Below are positions 1-7,365 of a stretch of 64,000 nucleotides of DNA, piece after piece (within the stretch, counting starts at the first letter, position 1; every line of letters starts with the position of its first letter). Under the pieces are notes generated by a model, which saw only the letters and a list, made by a program, of their open reading frames with translations, was not told the origin of the DNA and made no database searches. The translations under genes were made by a program, and so were the position numbers. The DNA comes from Morganella morganii (lineage in GTDB: Bacteria > Pseudomonadota > Gammaproteobacteria > Enterobacterales > Enterobacteriaceae), in NCBI RefSeq assembly GCF_019402645.1, contig NZ_VKKS01000001.1, positions 2,944,669-3,008,668 of the forward strand, given 5' to 3'.

Positions 1-1187
1 GGTTTATCGGCGGCATTAATCATCATGACATACGGCTTACCCAGGCGCTGTGCTGCCACCATCGGATAGAACCCGCGGCCCTGCGTGATTTTTTCCAGAA
101 TAGCATCAGCGGCCTCTTTATTTCCGCCTTTTTCCAGCAACACAGCACGCCAGTACTGCCATTCCTCTTTCTTCTGTGCATCTGCCGGTAACCGGGTCAG
201 CCAGCGATCGAGATCACGGTCATCCGCGTTGCTCAGTGCCAGGCGCACGCGGCGTTCACGCAGGGTGACAGAATCTGTTTCCTGAATCACTTCATCGCGC
301 CAGACGGCCTGTTCCGGAGTGACATCACTCCCCATATACTGCCATGCAACGGCATCTTTCAGTTGCTGACGCTCGCTGTCATTCATTTTCTGGGCACGTG
401 CCACACTGTTCAGATCAGCCCGTGCCGCATCCGGTGATTTGCGGGCATAAGCTGAAAAAGCGGAAATTGTGGCCTGACGCGTAAAATCGGTCGGGCTCAG
501 CTGTGCAAATGTCACCACCGATGCCGGGTTTTTCTGTAAATTTATCAGCCCGTTGCTGATGGTCTGATAAGACGCGGGCAGGCGTTTGGCCAGATAACTG
601 ACCAGAGAGGAATTACTGTTTTTCAGTGCCAGGCTGATACGTTCCAGGGTACGTTCCGGTGTCAGTCCGCCGGACTGATCCCAGATATCAAATAACTTAT
701 CACAGGAGGACGGCAGAGAATTTCCCGCCAGCCAGATCGACTTAGCCCCGTCCAGAGCCGCCTGACGGTTTCCGGTCTGCCAGTGGGCATAATAGTAGTC
801 ACACTTCGCACTGACCGGTTTCGGTTCAGTGGTGCTGAAGCTGATCAGCCCCTGCCAGTCATTGCGTTTGGCCAGTTCACTGATAAATTTATTTTTCAGA
901 CTTGCCGCTGACGGCAGGTTCGGATGAGTGTCCGTAAAATTTTTTATCTGACCGGGTGTCAGCAGGCTCATATCCTGTGTCAGTTCGCGGTATTCCAGAT
1001 AAGGATAAAGCGGATAGTCCCGCAGTGACGGCATCAGGCGTTCCACTTCCGCCATATTATTGGCATCCCATGCGGATTTGACATCCTGATAGCGCTGACG
1101 CTGCTCACTCAGTGAATCCGCTGACGCCAGTGCTGAAAACATCAGCATGCTGAGGGCTGCCACGCCCGGCCATATACATTTCCTCAT
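1..1187 (-). CDS. slt: Soluble lytic murein transglycosylase Slt70, N-terminal part
   Basis: This is the first 395 residues of a periplasmic lytic transglycosylase, which cleaves peptidoglycan glycan strands to 1,6-anhydromuropeptides. The gene runs off the left edge, so the C-terminal catalytic domain is not visible. The start ATG is at 1185-1187. It is followed by a signal peptide (MRKCIWPGVAALSM..., cleavage near SALASA) and then the helical-repeat 'doughnut' region typical of Slt70, with stretches such as LMPSLRDYPLYPYLEYREL and WQYWRAVLLEKGGNKEAAD. The family is about 645 residues long, so roughly 60% is present. In E. coli slt lies next to and divergent from ettA; here about 4 kb of foreign DNA separates them. 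Confidence 0.93.
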   Translation of the reverse strand, partial: MRKCIWPGVAALSMLMFSALASADSLSEQRQRYQDVKSAWDANNMAEVERLMPSLRDYPLYPYLEYRELTQDMSLLTPGQIKNFTDTHPNLPSAASLKNKFISELAKRNDWQGLISFSTTEPKPVSAKCDYYYAHWQTGNRQAALDGAKSIWLAGNSLPSSCDKLFDIWDQSGGLTPERTLERISLALKNSNSSLVSYLAKRLPASYQTISNGLINLQKNPASVVTFAQLSPTDFTRQATISAFSAYARKSPDAARADLNSVARAQKMNDSERQQLKDAVAWQYMGSDVTPEQAVWRDEVIQETDSVTLRERRVRLALSNADDRDLDRWLTRLPADAQKKEEWQYWRAVLLEKGGNKEAADAILEKITQGRGFYPMVAAQRLGKPYVMMINAADK

Positions 1188-1404
1188 GATCTGCTCCTGT
1201 CTCCTTAATTCCGGTTTATCGGTATAATACCTCAGGCTCTGACGCACAGTGTAAGTGCCCTGCTTCGCAGACACAAATCATACCGTGGTGCCGGATAACC
1301 AGATACCAAAAATTATATTATTCAGAATATACGTCTGATTATTCTTATTGTGTATTCCCTTTGCCATAAATGATGATTTACTCAATAAACAGCAGTGATA
1401 TCAT

Positions 1405-1434
1405 CTGGCATATACATTGTTATTAATATATAAT
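1405..1434 (+). promoter_or_regulatory. Candidate sigma-70 promoter in the slt upstream region
   Basis: A perfect TATAAT sits at 1429-1434. A weak -35-like CTGGCA lies at 1405-1410 with an 18-bp spacer. It would fire rightward into the non-coding stretch that ends in the terminator at 1541-1564. This is a motif call only. Confidence 0.35.
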
Positions 1435-1440
1435 AAAGCC

Positions 1441-1564
1441 AATTTTGAAATTATAACGATAACAATTCGGGAAACTAATTGACATTGTAAACGGGTTCCT
1501 GAGCGCTACCAACAACTCTATAAGAAGTGAATACATTTCAGACGACTCCGGTCGTCTTTTTTTT
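1441..1564 (+). ncRNA. Possible small RNA between slt and the lipoprotein gene
   Basis: About 120 bases are bounded by the candidate promoter at 1405-1434 and a clear intrinsic terminator at 1541-1564. I see no reading frame of note inside. A promoter and terminator with no gene between them suggest a small transcript, or an attenuated leader of a lost gene. The rest of 1188-1775 is AT-rich and I see nothing else in it. Confidence 0.25.
1541..1564 (+). terminator. Intrinsic terminator
   Basis: A GACGAC/GTCGTC stem with a TCCG loop is followed by eight T residues. It reads rightward and no coding gene sits directly upstream. Confidence 0.7.
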
Positions 1565-1775
1565 GCCGGTTTATCTCCGGCTTCTTAGAAACAAATCGTT
1601 TTAACTAATTTTATAATTATATTTTTACAACATCTTTATTTTTCAGATTACAGTCAGAAATCATAAAATATATGATACATATCACTTGCCGTCTTTCTGA
1701 TTTCCATTAAAAATATTCTCAGATTCTTTTACATCACATCCGGTTTAATGATAACTATAAAGGACGTAATATATT

Positions 1776-2225
1776 ATGAACAATATGAAAAGCACAATAA
1801 TCATATCTGTGTTATTTGCTCTGACAGCTTGTGCATCCCGGCAAGCGCCCTATGAAAAAATCACCCGCCACTATGTCTACCAGCAGGCGGCAGAGGATTC
1901 TGACCCTAATTTTCATACGCACATAAATGGTTCCGTTAAACTCATGACACCTTTTTTTAAACAGTTCTATGATGCCGGTATAAAAGATAAAACAAACGGA
2001 ATAACACAGCAGAAATATAAAGAGCGAATTAATTATTTTAGAAGCAATGAATTTCTGAGCACGATTACCGGCACAACACAGTTTATTTCTCCAAAAATAC
2101 ATACTGAGAAAGTAAATGAAAGTGAGCGTCCGGACCGGCAAAAAAAGATACTGACCGATAATATTATCGCAGCTTATGAGGCAGGGTACAGCAGCAGGCA
2201 AAACACCGATACCGGTTCATTATGA
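1776..2225 (+). CDS. Exc2-like exclusion family lipoprotein
   Basis: A 149-residue predicted lipoprotein. It has a short signal with the lipobox LTAC (Cys at about residue 19) and a soluble domain containing RHYVYQQA, FFKQFYDAG and a C-terminal IIAAYEAGYSSR. This pattern resembles the Exc2 family, known from ColE1-type plasmid entry-exclusion regions and widespread in enterobacterial mobile DNA. The start ATG is preceded by AAAGGA. It lies in the remnant island between slt and ettA. The function here is unproven; family assignment is from pattern recognition and is moderately certain. Confidence 0.6.
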   Translation: MNNMKSTIIISVLFALTACASRQAPYEKITRHYVYQQAAEDSDPNFHTHINGSVKLMTPFFKQFYDAGIKDKTNGITQQKYKERINYFRSNEFLSTITGTTQFISPKIHTEKVNESERPDRQKKILTDNIIAAYEAGYSSRQNTDTGSL

Positions 2226-2355
2226 TGCGGATCCCGGCACCGGCATGATCACCGTGAGAATAAATCAGACCGGTGTTAAAATGAGCACTTTGCTGGCCCC
2301 GCCGCGCCGGCCGCTGCCGGCAACACTGACACCAGAGTGGCTTTAACTAAACGTA

Positions 2356-2434
2356 AAACTTAGTCATAATGCCCCACAGATGCCCCATAAACGAAAAAAG
2401 GTATACAACATTGGCTCAATACGTTTATTCGATG
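2356..2434 (+). repeat. Left copy of 79-bp att-like direct repeat (integrase tail plus ettA start)
   Basis: These 79 bases are identical to 5297-5375. The first part encodes the end of a tyrosine integrase (HNAPQMPHKRKK). The last 24 bases (2411-2434) match the first codons of ettA. After the repeat this copy diverges: the integrase frame would end ...IRLFDVEP-stop. A diverged continuation of the integrase tail is visible just upstream, to about 2336. I read it as an attachment-site scar left by an element integrated in tandem or excised. Confidence 0.75.
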
Positions 2435-2650
2435 TTGAGCCATGATTTAAACAGCCTACACAGTTACGCATACTCTATATAAATCAATAAGTAACCAGCT
2501 TTTTTAAAATCACACACCCGCACTTTCGCGCACACTTGCGACAACTCTTTGCCCCACTGGTGCCCCAAAGATCAGAGTCGGTCTTGACAGCATTATTCTG
2601 TCCCGTTAATTTAAACTGTATATTTAACCAGTAAATTAAGAGGTGATCGC

Positions 2651-2818
2651 ATGCTCCGTATTGCGTGGGGAACCAATGCGTCGATGTCAGTAACCGGCGG
2701 GAAAAATGATAAGGACAATAAAAAAATAAAAGAGATAATGCAGGAGATTTTTGAGGATGGCAGCTGGGTGCCGGAAATGGAAGGTGTCTCTGATGATATA
2801 GAATATTCTGATAAGTAA
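2651..2818 (+). CDS. Small unknown protein (55 aa)
   Basis: An open frame of 55 residues beginning MLRIAWGTNASMSVTGG and ending in an acidic tail (DDIEYSDK). It has a good ribosome site, AGGTGA, seven bases before the ATG. A TTGACA lies at 2584-2589, but no convincing -10 is correctly spaced. I do not recognise the protein. It lies in the element remnant immediately upstream of the toxin-like gene. It may be a real small gene or the 5' end of a decayed one. Confidence 0.4.
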   Translation: MLRIAWGTNASMSVTGGKNDKDNKKIKEIMQEIFEDGSWVPEMEGVSDDIEYSDK

Positions 2819-2939
2819 GGGGCAAAACAGTATGATATCTTATCGATCCGGCGTAAAAACTGGTGAGTGAATAAGTAACTATCCCTGCATGGTTATATTG
2901 TGTGTGTCCGTGGAATTTTATATAAAATTAAAGATGATT

Positions 2940-3638
2940 ATGAGTGACAAAGTAACCATGTCATTAGATGCTAATGAAATAGCTAGCGTATATGATTTTA
3001 AATCACCATTAGCTGCGAGCGATTATTTTTCGTTTGAACTAACTGGTCAGATACTACCAAACGCTATCCCTGTAGTTGATGAAAGTATAGCTATGTGTAT
3101 TGGTTATTTGAGCGGATTTTCAGGTGTTTATGATGTTTTCGATGCTCATGGTGTATATGTTGGTAAATATGAAATCCCTTTAGAATCACCAATGATTGAT
3201 CCTTTAGATTTTATTTTAATTGGAGGTTGGTTTTTTAAAAATGGTTCTAAGCTTGGTCATTTACTTAAGGTTAGCACGGGGTCTATAGTTAAGGCTGGAA
3301 CTGTAAAGCTTACTGGCTATTTAATTTCACTATTACGAGGTCGGCTAAAAATAGGACTGTCGCCACGAACATTGAAGTTTTTGCCTCAAGCCGCCGCTCA
3401 TATGAATGATATAAATAGATACGTTCCAGTTACTATACTTGAAAGAGCAATAAGGTATGGTAAAAAAGGTGCTGATTTTAAAGCAGTTATTGATAAAAAT
3501 TTCGTGCGATATGAAATAAAAATGATTAAATACAGGCTAAAGGATAAAGGAAAAGGGATTTACGAAAAGCAAGAGTATATACTTGAAGTAATTGTAAATG
3601 AAAAAGATTGGATTATTAAACACTTCCTCTATAAATAA
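2940..3638 (+). CDS. Probable polymorphic-toxin-like protein (BECR/CdiA-CT-type C-terminal domain)
   Basis: A 232-residue AT-rich gene. The start is taken at the ATG of MSDKVTMSL; the in-frame ATGs at 2889 and 2934 are alternatives. The middle is hydrophobic and Gly-rich (about 95-150). The last 70 residues have the layout of contact-dependent RNase-type toxin tips: HMNDINRYVPVTILERAI, then YGKKGADFKAVI, a short strand region, and a closing LEVIVNEKDWIIKHFLYK. The 'leVxvxexxwxIxHFxY' ending is typical of BECR-fold CdiA/MafB toxin domains. No secretion domain, Rhs repeat or signal peptide is seen, so it may be phage- or element-borne cargo. Only 11 bp separate it from the next gene, a likely immunity gene. 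Confidence 0.55.
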   Translation: MSDKVTMSLDANEIASVYDFKSPLAASDYFSFELTGQILPNAIPVVDESIAMCIGYLSGFSGVYDVFDAHGVYVGKYEIPLESPMIDPLDFILIGGWFFKNGSKLGHLLKVSTGSIVKAGTVKLTGYLISLLRGRLKIGLSPRTLKFLPQAAAHMNDINRYVPVTILERAIRYGKKGADFKAVIDKNFVRYEIKMIKYRLKDKGKGIYEKQEYILEVIVNEKDWIIKHFLYK

Positions 3639-3649
3639 AATGGTGACAT

Positions 3650-4078
3650 ATGATTTGTTTAAGTGATAATAGTAAGTCTTTATCTATAAAAGAAAACTCA
3701 TTTCATCGTAATTTCGAAAAAAAAATAGATCCATATGACTATTTTGACGTTGATATCTCACTTGTATCTGACAGATTCACAGGTTGCATTAGCAATGTCG
3801 AATTTTATGTGCATGAAATAAATGAAATGATTGAGTCATTAAAGAAAATCATAAAAAATGAAATATCAGAATTTAATTTATCTATAAGTTGTGGTGTTTT
3901 TATTATAAAATTTAAAAAACCAGAAGAGTATTCATCATACGATGCTTATTTCGAAATGAAACCATCGGATGGATCGTTGTTTGTATTGCAAGGAAAGTTA
4001 GATATAACTAATGAATGTATCGTTGAGATTTTAAATGATTTAAAATATTTCATAGATTCCTATTGTTTTGTTGAGTAA
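3650..4078 (+). CDS. Probable immunity protein for the preceding toxin-like gene
   Basis: A 142-residue acidic cytosolic protein with no signal peptide or membrane segment. It has alternating strand/helix patterns such as DYFDVDISLVSDRF, VEFYVHEINEMIESLKKI and CIVEILNDLKYFIDSY. It lies 11 bp after the toxin-like gene, shares its low GC content, and is followed by a terminator at 4228-4262. Small acidic proteins directly downstream of toxin tips are usually cognate immunity proteins. The function is inferred from position and composition; I do not recognise the family with confidence. Confidence 0.5.
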   Translation: MICLSDNSKSLSIKENSFHRNFEKKIDPYDYFDVDISLVSDRFTGCISNVEFYVHEINEMIESLKKIIKNEISEFNLSISCGVFIIKFKKPEEYSSYDAYFEMKPSDGSLFVLQGKLDITNECIVEILNDLKYFIDSYCFVE

Positions 4079-4227
4079 ATAAGATTTTGAACGGAAATTT
4101 TTTTGTAACCACATTTTGTTTTTTACTGGTAATTTGTTACTAAAATAATGGTAAACGGCTATTTTCCAGAATTGCCGATGATGCGTCTTGTACGAACGGC
4201 TAAAATGATTAGCTCTGAGTAAGCGAC

Positions 4228-4262
4228 AGCCGCGCCGGATATCCACCAGCGCGGCTTTGTTT
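4228..4262 (+). terminator. Terminator after the toxin/immunity pair
   Basis: AGCCGCGC (4228-4235) pairs with GCGCGGCT (4249-4256) and is followed by TTGTTTT. It closes the rightward pair and also lies at the end of the leftward prophage genes. Confidence 0.65.
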
Positions 4263-4387
4263 TATTTCTCTGAGTCCACGGCCTGCTCTACTGCTTCCTG
4301 CGCCTCACGCTCTGCCCGCTCACGTTCCATCTGTTCGGCCGGTTCACGCTGCTTCACATTCCACACAGAGCCCCATTGTTGTGACAT
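4262..4387 (-). CDS. Small prophage-type protein (41 aa)
   Basis: A 41-residue frame starts MSQQWGSVWNVKQREPAEQM and continues into a Glu/Arg/Ala-rich helix ending EQAVDSEK. It overlaps the end of the tail-fibre-like gene in another frame. Its highly charged, helical composition is coding-like. It is probably a small gene downstream of the fibre, or the original 3' end of a neighbouring phage gene. I do not recognise its function. Confidence 0.4.
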   Translation of the reverse strand: MSQQWGSVWNVKQREPAEQMERERAEREAQEAVEQAVDSEK

Positions 4388-5003
4388 TCGCATCTCTCAT
4401 ATACGGATTCACATAAACATCTCTGCCAGCCGCCGCCCCTAATTTATTGGCATCCGCCTTTTTACCCGGCGCATCACTGATCGCTTTCTCATGCGGCACT
4501 TTTGTTGTTGATGTGCCAACTGTTGCCGTCAGCTGAACGATGCCCTTTTCTGTCGTTGTCGCATCTCCTGGTTTTGCTGCCTCTATTGCTTTGGTGGCTT
4601 CTTCCTGACTCATAACATCCATTTTCGATTCACCGGGTTCCTGAACCACTTTTGGTATTTTGCTGATGGCGTCATTCAGAGCTTTCACACTCTCCAGCGT
4701 CACCTTCTGCCCGTTCGGCCGTTCAATTTCCACCTGGCCGGTGTCTGTCATCCACTGCTGCATTGCCTGGAGAAAATAAACGATATAGCCCTGATTTGCT
4801 GACATGGTGCGGGCCGCATCTGAAATGGTATCCGGTACCGTGGCGGCGATAGAGTATTTCGCGCCGCTGAGTGTTACCGGGGCATTGAATGACAATACCA
4901 GTTCGGTATCACTGTTTACTGCGCGGATCATCATGCTAACGGGCGCTGCGCCATTCCCGATGCTGATAAGCTGGCCGGGGGGCCACACCGTGAAGCGGCT
5001 CAT
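4344..5003 (-). CDS. Lambdoid prophage tail-fibre-like protein (remnant)
   Basis: About 219 residues starting MSRFTVWPPGQLISIGNG (an in-frame ATG at 5024 is possible). A segment ARTMSANQGYIVYFLQAMQQ is typical of small proteins encoded after gene J in lambda-like phages of Proteus/Providencia/Morganella. It is followed by EERPNGQ-like and EKGIVQL...GTSTTKVPHEKAISD stretches found in tail fibres. Directly upstream lies a fragment of a lambda gpI-like gene, with gene J missing, so a deletion has joined the two. It is probably not functional in a particle. The C-terminus is short for a fibre and likely truncated. Confidence 0.55.
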   Translation of the reverse strand: MSRFTVWPPGQLISIGNGAAPVSMMIRAVNSDTELVLSFNAPVTLSGAKYSIAATVPDTISDAARTMSANQGYIVYFLQAMQQWMTDTGQVEIERPNGQKVTLESVKALNDAISKIPKVVQEPGESKMDVMSQEEATKAIEAAKPGDATTTEKGIVQLTATVGTSTTKVPHEKAISDAPGKKADANKLGAAAGRDVYVNPYMRDANVTTMGLCVECEAA

Positions 5004-5180
5004 TAAAACGCCGGTGAATTTCATCTGGGGAAATATCACTGCCGGCGATCCGTATCTGGTACCAGCCGTCACGGATACGCTGACGCAACTGCGGAAGCTG
5101 GAGCAAAAGCACATGAATACCTTCAGCAGCCGTTCTGACACTCAGATCAAAACGGCGTCCAAATCGTTGCAAATCCCCGT
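5004..5180 (-). pseudogene. Fragment of lambda gpI-like tail assembly protein
   Basis: This leftward frame reads FYGDLQRFGRRFDLSVRT, then AEGIHVLLLQLPQLRQRI and YQIRIAGSDISPDE. It matches the TAPI/lambda gpI pattern. The 5' end stops abruptly at the junction with the integrase fragment near 5183. The 3' end runs into the tail-fibre-like gene near 5004, where the frames change. Both ends are therefore recombination or deletion joints. Confidence 0.5.
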
Positions 5181-5182
5181 AA

Positions 5183-5376
5183 AACCCATCCTTTATTGCT
5201 TCGCAGATGGGCCATACATCAGCACAAATGATTTTTAGTGTTTACGGGAACTGGATGCAGGGCAATAATGAAACTCAGGTGGCTTTACTAAATGAGAAAC
5301 TTAGTCATAATGCCCCACAGATGCCCCATAAACGAAAAAAGGTATACAACATTGGCTCAATACGTTTATTCGATGC
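5183..5376 (+). pseudogene. C-terminal fragment of a tyrosine-recombinase integrase
   Basis: The frame begins right after a stop at 5180-5182 and reads NPSFIASQMGHTSAQMIFSV and then YGNWM. This is the end of a phage integrase catalytic domain, including the 'GH' box and the region of the nucleophilic Tyr. It is followed by LLNEKLSHNAPQMPHKRKK. The N-terminal 300 or so residues are missing, replaced by phage tail DNA. The frame stays open through the ettA start and stops at 5485, so the integrase end and the ettA start overlap in different frames. Confidence 0.75.
5297..5375 (+). repeat. Right copy of 79-bp att-like direct repeat, overlapping the ettA start
   Basis: Identical to 2356-2434. 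It ends at 5375, inside codon 8 of ettA, after which the sequence is ordinary ettA (CACCGTGTCGGC...). The core shared with the host gene is TTGGCTCAATACG plus TTTATTCGATG. This is the expected attR structure for an integrase that targets the 5' end of ettA. Confidence 0.75.
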
Positions 5377-7019
5377 ACCGTGTCGGCAAAATTGTGCCGC
5401 CGAAGCGTCATATACTGAAAGATATCTCACTGAGTTTCTTCCCCGGTGCCAAAATCGGCGTTCTTGGCCTGAATGGTGCCGGTAAGTCAACCCTGCTGCG
5501 CATTATGGCAGGTGTGGATACCGAAATTGAAGGTGAAGCACGTCCGCAGCCCGGCCTGAAAATCGGCTATCTGCCGCAGGAACCGAAACTGAATCCGGAA
5601 CATACTGTCCGTGACGCCGTTGAGGAAGCTGTTGCTGAAGTGAAAAATGCCCTGACCCGTCTGGATGAAGTATACGCGCTGTATGCAGACCCGGATGCGG
5701 ACTTTGACAAACTCGCCAGAGAACAGGGTGAGCTGGAAGCGATTATCCAGTCCCATGACGGCCATAATCTGGATAACCAGCTGGAACGTGCGGCAGATGC
5801 CCTGCGTTTACCGGCCTGGGATGCCAAAATCGGTAATTTGTCCGGGGGTGAGCGCCGCCGTGTGGCTATCTGCCGCCTGCTGCTGGAAAAACCGGATATG
5901 CTGCTGCTCGATGAACCGACCAACCACCTGGATGCGGAATCTGTCGCCTGGCTGGAACGCTTCCTGCACGACTACGAGGGCACCGTTGTGGCAATCACCC
6001 ACGACCGTTACTTCCTCGACAATGTCGCCGGCTGGATCCTCGAACTTGACCGCGGTGAAGGTATTCCGTGGGAAGGTAACTACTCCAGCTGGCTGGAACA
6101 AAAAGATGCCCGTCTGGCACAGGAAGCTTCTTCTGAAGCTGCCCGCCGCAAGTCTATCGAGAAAGAGCTGGAGTGGATCCGTCAGAATCCGAAAGGCCGT
6201 CAGTCCAAAGGCAAGGCCCGCCTGGCCCGCTTTGAAGAACTGAACAGCGTTGAATACCAGAAACGTAACGAGACCAACGAACTCTTTATTCCGCCTGGTC
6301 CGCGTCTGGGTGACAAGGTGCTGGAAGTGGAGAACCTGACCAAATCCTACGATGGCCGTACCCTGATCGATAACCTGAGTTTCGCCCTGCCGAAAGGGGC
6401 GATTGTCGGGATTATCGGCCCGAACGGTGCGGGTAAATCCACTCTGTTCCGCATGATAAGCGGTAAAGAACAGCCTGATTCCGGCAGCATCACCCTGGGT
6501 GATACCGTAACTATCGCGTCAGTTGATCAGTTCCGTGATGCCATGGATGATAAAAAAACCGTCTGGGAAGAAGTTTCCGGCGGGCAGGATATCATGCGCA
6601 TCGGCACCACTGAAATCCCGAGCCGTGCTTATGTCGGACGTTTTAACTTCAAAGGTGTTGACCAGGGCAAACGTGTCGGCGAATTATCCGGTGGTGAGCG
6701 CGGACGTCTGCATCTGGCGAAACTGTTGCAGGTCGGCGGCAACATGCTGCTCCTCGATGAACCGACCAATGACCTGGATATCGAAACCCTGCGCGCACTG
6801 GAAAACGCCCTGCTGGAGTTTCCGGGCTGCGCTATGGTCATTTCCCATGACCGCTGGTTCCTTGACCGTATTGCCACCCATATCATTGATTATCAGGATG
6901 AGGGGAAAGTGGAGTTCTTCGAAGGTAACTTCAGTGAATATGAAGATTACAAGAAACGGACTCTCGGCGAGGCCGCTCTGGAGCCACACCGCATCAAGTA
7001 CAAACGTATGACCAAATAG
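5352..7019 (+). CDS. ettA: Energy-dependent translational throttle ABC-F protein EttA
   Basis: EttA binds the ribosomal E site and gates translation according to the ATP/ADP ratio. The protein is 555 residues from the TTG at 5352, exactly the E. coli length, and starts (M)AQYVYSMHRVGKIVPPKRHI. Two ABC domains are clear: Walker A GLNGAGKST and GPNGAGKST, signatures LSGGERRR and LSGGERGR, Walker B LLLDEPTNHLD and LLLDEPTNDLD. The EttA inter-domain linker (about 240-320) lies between them. A longer frame begins with an ATG at 5292, but those 20 residues are integrase/att DNA and not EttA. The usual ATG appears as TTG, and the native upstream DNA has been replaced by element DNA. Confidence 0.95.
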   Translation: MAQYVYSMHRVGKIVPPKRHILKDISLSFFPGAKIGVLGLNGAGKSTLLRIMAGVDTEIEGEARPQPGLKIGYLPQEPKLNPEHTVRDAVEEAVAEVKNALTRLDEVYALYADPDADFDKLAREQGELEAIIQSHDGHNLDNQLERAADALRLPAWDAKIGNLSGGERRRVAICRLLLEKPDMLLLDEPTNHLDAESVAWLERFLHDYEGTVVAITHDRYFLDNVAGWILELDRGEGIPWEGNYSSWLEQKDARLAQEASSEAARRKSIEKELEWIRQNPKGRQSKGKARLARFEELNSVEYQKRNETNELFIPPGPRLGDKVLEVENLTKSYDGRTLIDNLSFALPKGAIVGIIGPNGAGKSTLFRMISGKEQPDSGSITLGDTVTIASVDQFRDAMDDKKTVWEEVSGGQDIMRIGTTEIPSRAYVGRFNFKGVDQGKRVGELSGGERGRLHLAKLLQVGGNMLLLDEPTNDLDIETLRALENALLEFPGCAMVISHDRWFLDRIATHIIDYQDEGKVEFFEGNFSEYEDYKKRTLGEAALEPHRIKYKRMTK

Positions 7020-7033
7020 GTGATACAACGGAA

Positions 7034-7068
7034 AATGCCGCGAGGTGAGGAACCCCGCGGCATTTTTT
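7034..7068 (+). terminator. ettA terminator
   Basis: AAATGCCGCG pairs with CGCGGCATTT, ending in a T run, 14 bp after the ettA stop. Confidence 0.85.
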
Positions 7069-7365
7069 GGTTGGATGGATAAAAGAGTGTCTTTTGTTAC
7101 GGGTATTACATTGAACCTGGTACTTAAGGTACAACCGAAGCTGACTTAACACTTCATATTTACCGCTTTCATAACACTAACAACTGACAAACAAATCAAT
7201 CAGTTAACACCATCAGTAAAGGGATCCTTTACTCTTCATCTTTCCTCCCTTTGTTGCCCTGAATTCTGCCGGACGCTGTGTGTTGTCCTTGTTCTTTCAG
7301 TATAGAAGAGAAAAATAATTTCTCACGGGAATTACCCGATTAATTTCCGATTCAGGCAACATTCT
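7069..7365. other. Intergenic stretch between convergent ettA and nadR
   Basis: I see no gene here. A short hairpin-like repeat AGTAAAGG/CCTTTACT lies at about 7214-7232 without a T run. A second near-palindrome (GGTACTTAAGGTAC) lies at about 7119-7133. Nothing else is supported. Confidence 0.4.

Noticed and set aside
1812..2201. 129-codon minus-strand frame
   Set aside because: It is antisense to the lipoprotein gene, which has a lipobox and a ribosome site.
2484..2825. 113-codon minus-strand frame in the element remnant
   Set aside because: It has odd composition (many His, Cys and Tyr) and overlaps the better-supported 55-residue gene on the plus strand.
4804..5238. 144-codon plus-strand frame
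   Set aside because: It is opposite the tail-fibre and gpI-like fragments, whose sequences are recognisable phage proteins; the plus frame has no such likeness.
5292..5351. Longer N-terminus for EttA from the ATG at 5292
   Set aside because: These codons lie in the integrase/att repeat and have no EttA likeness; the TTG at 5352 gives the exact family length.
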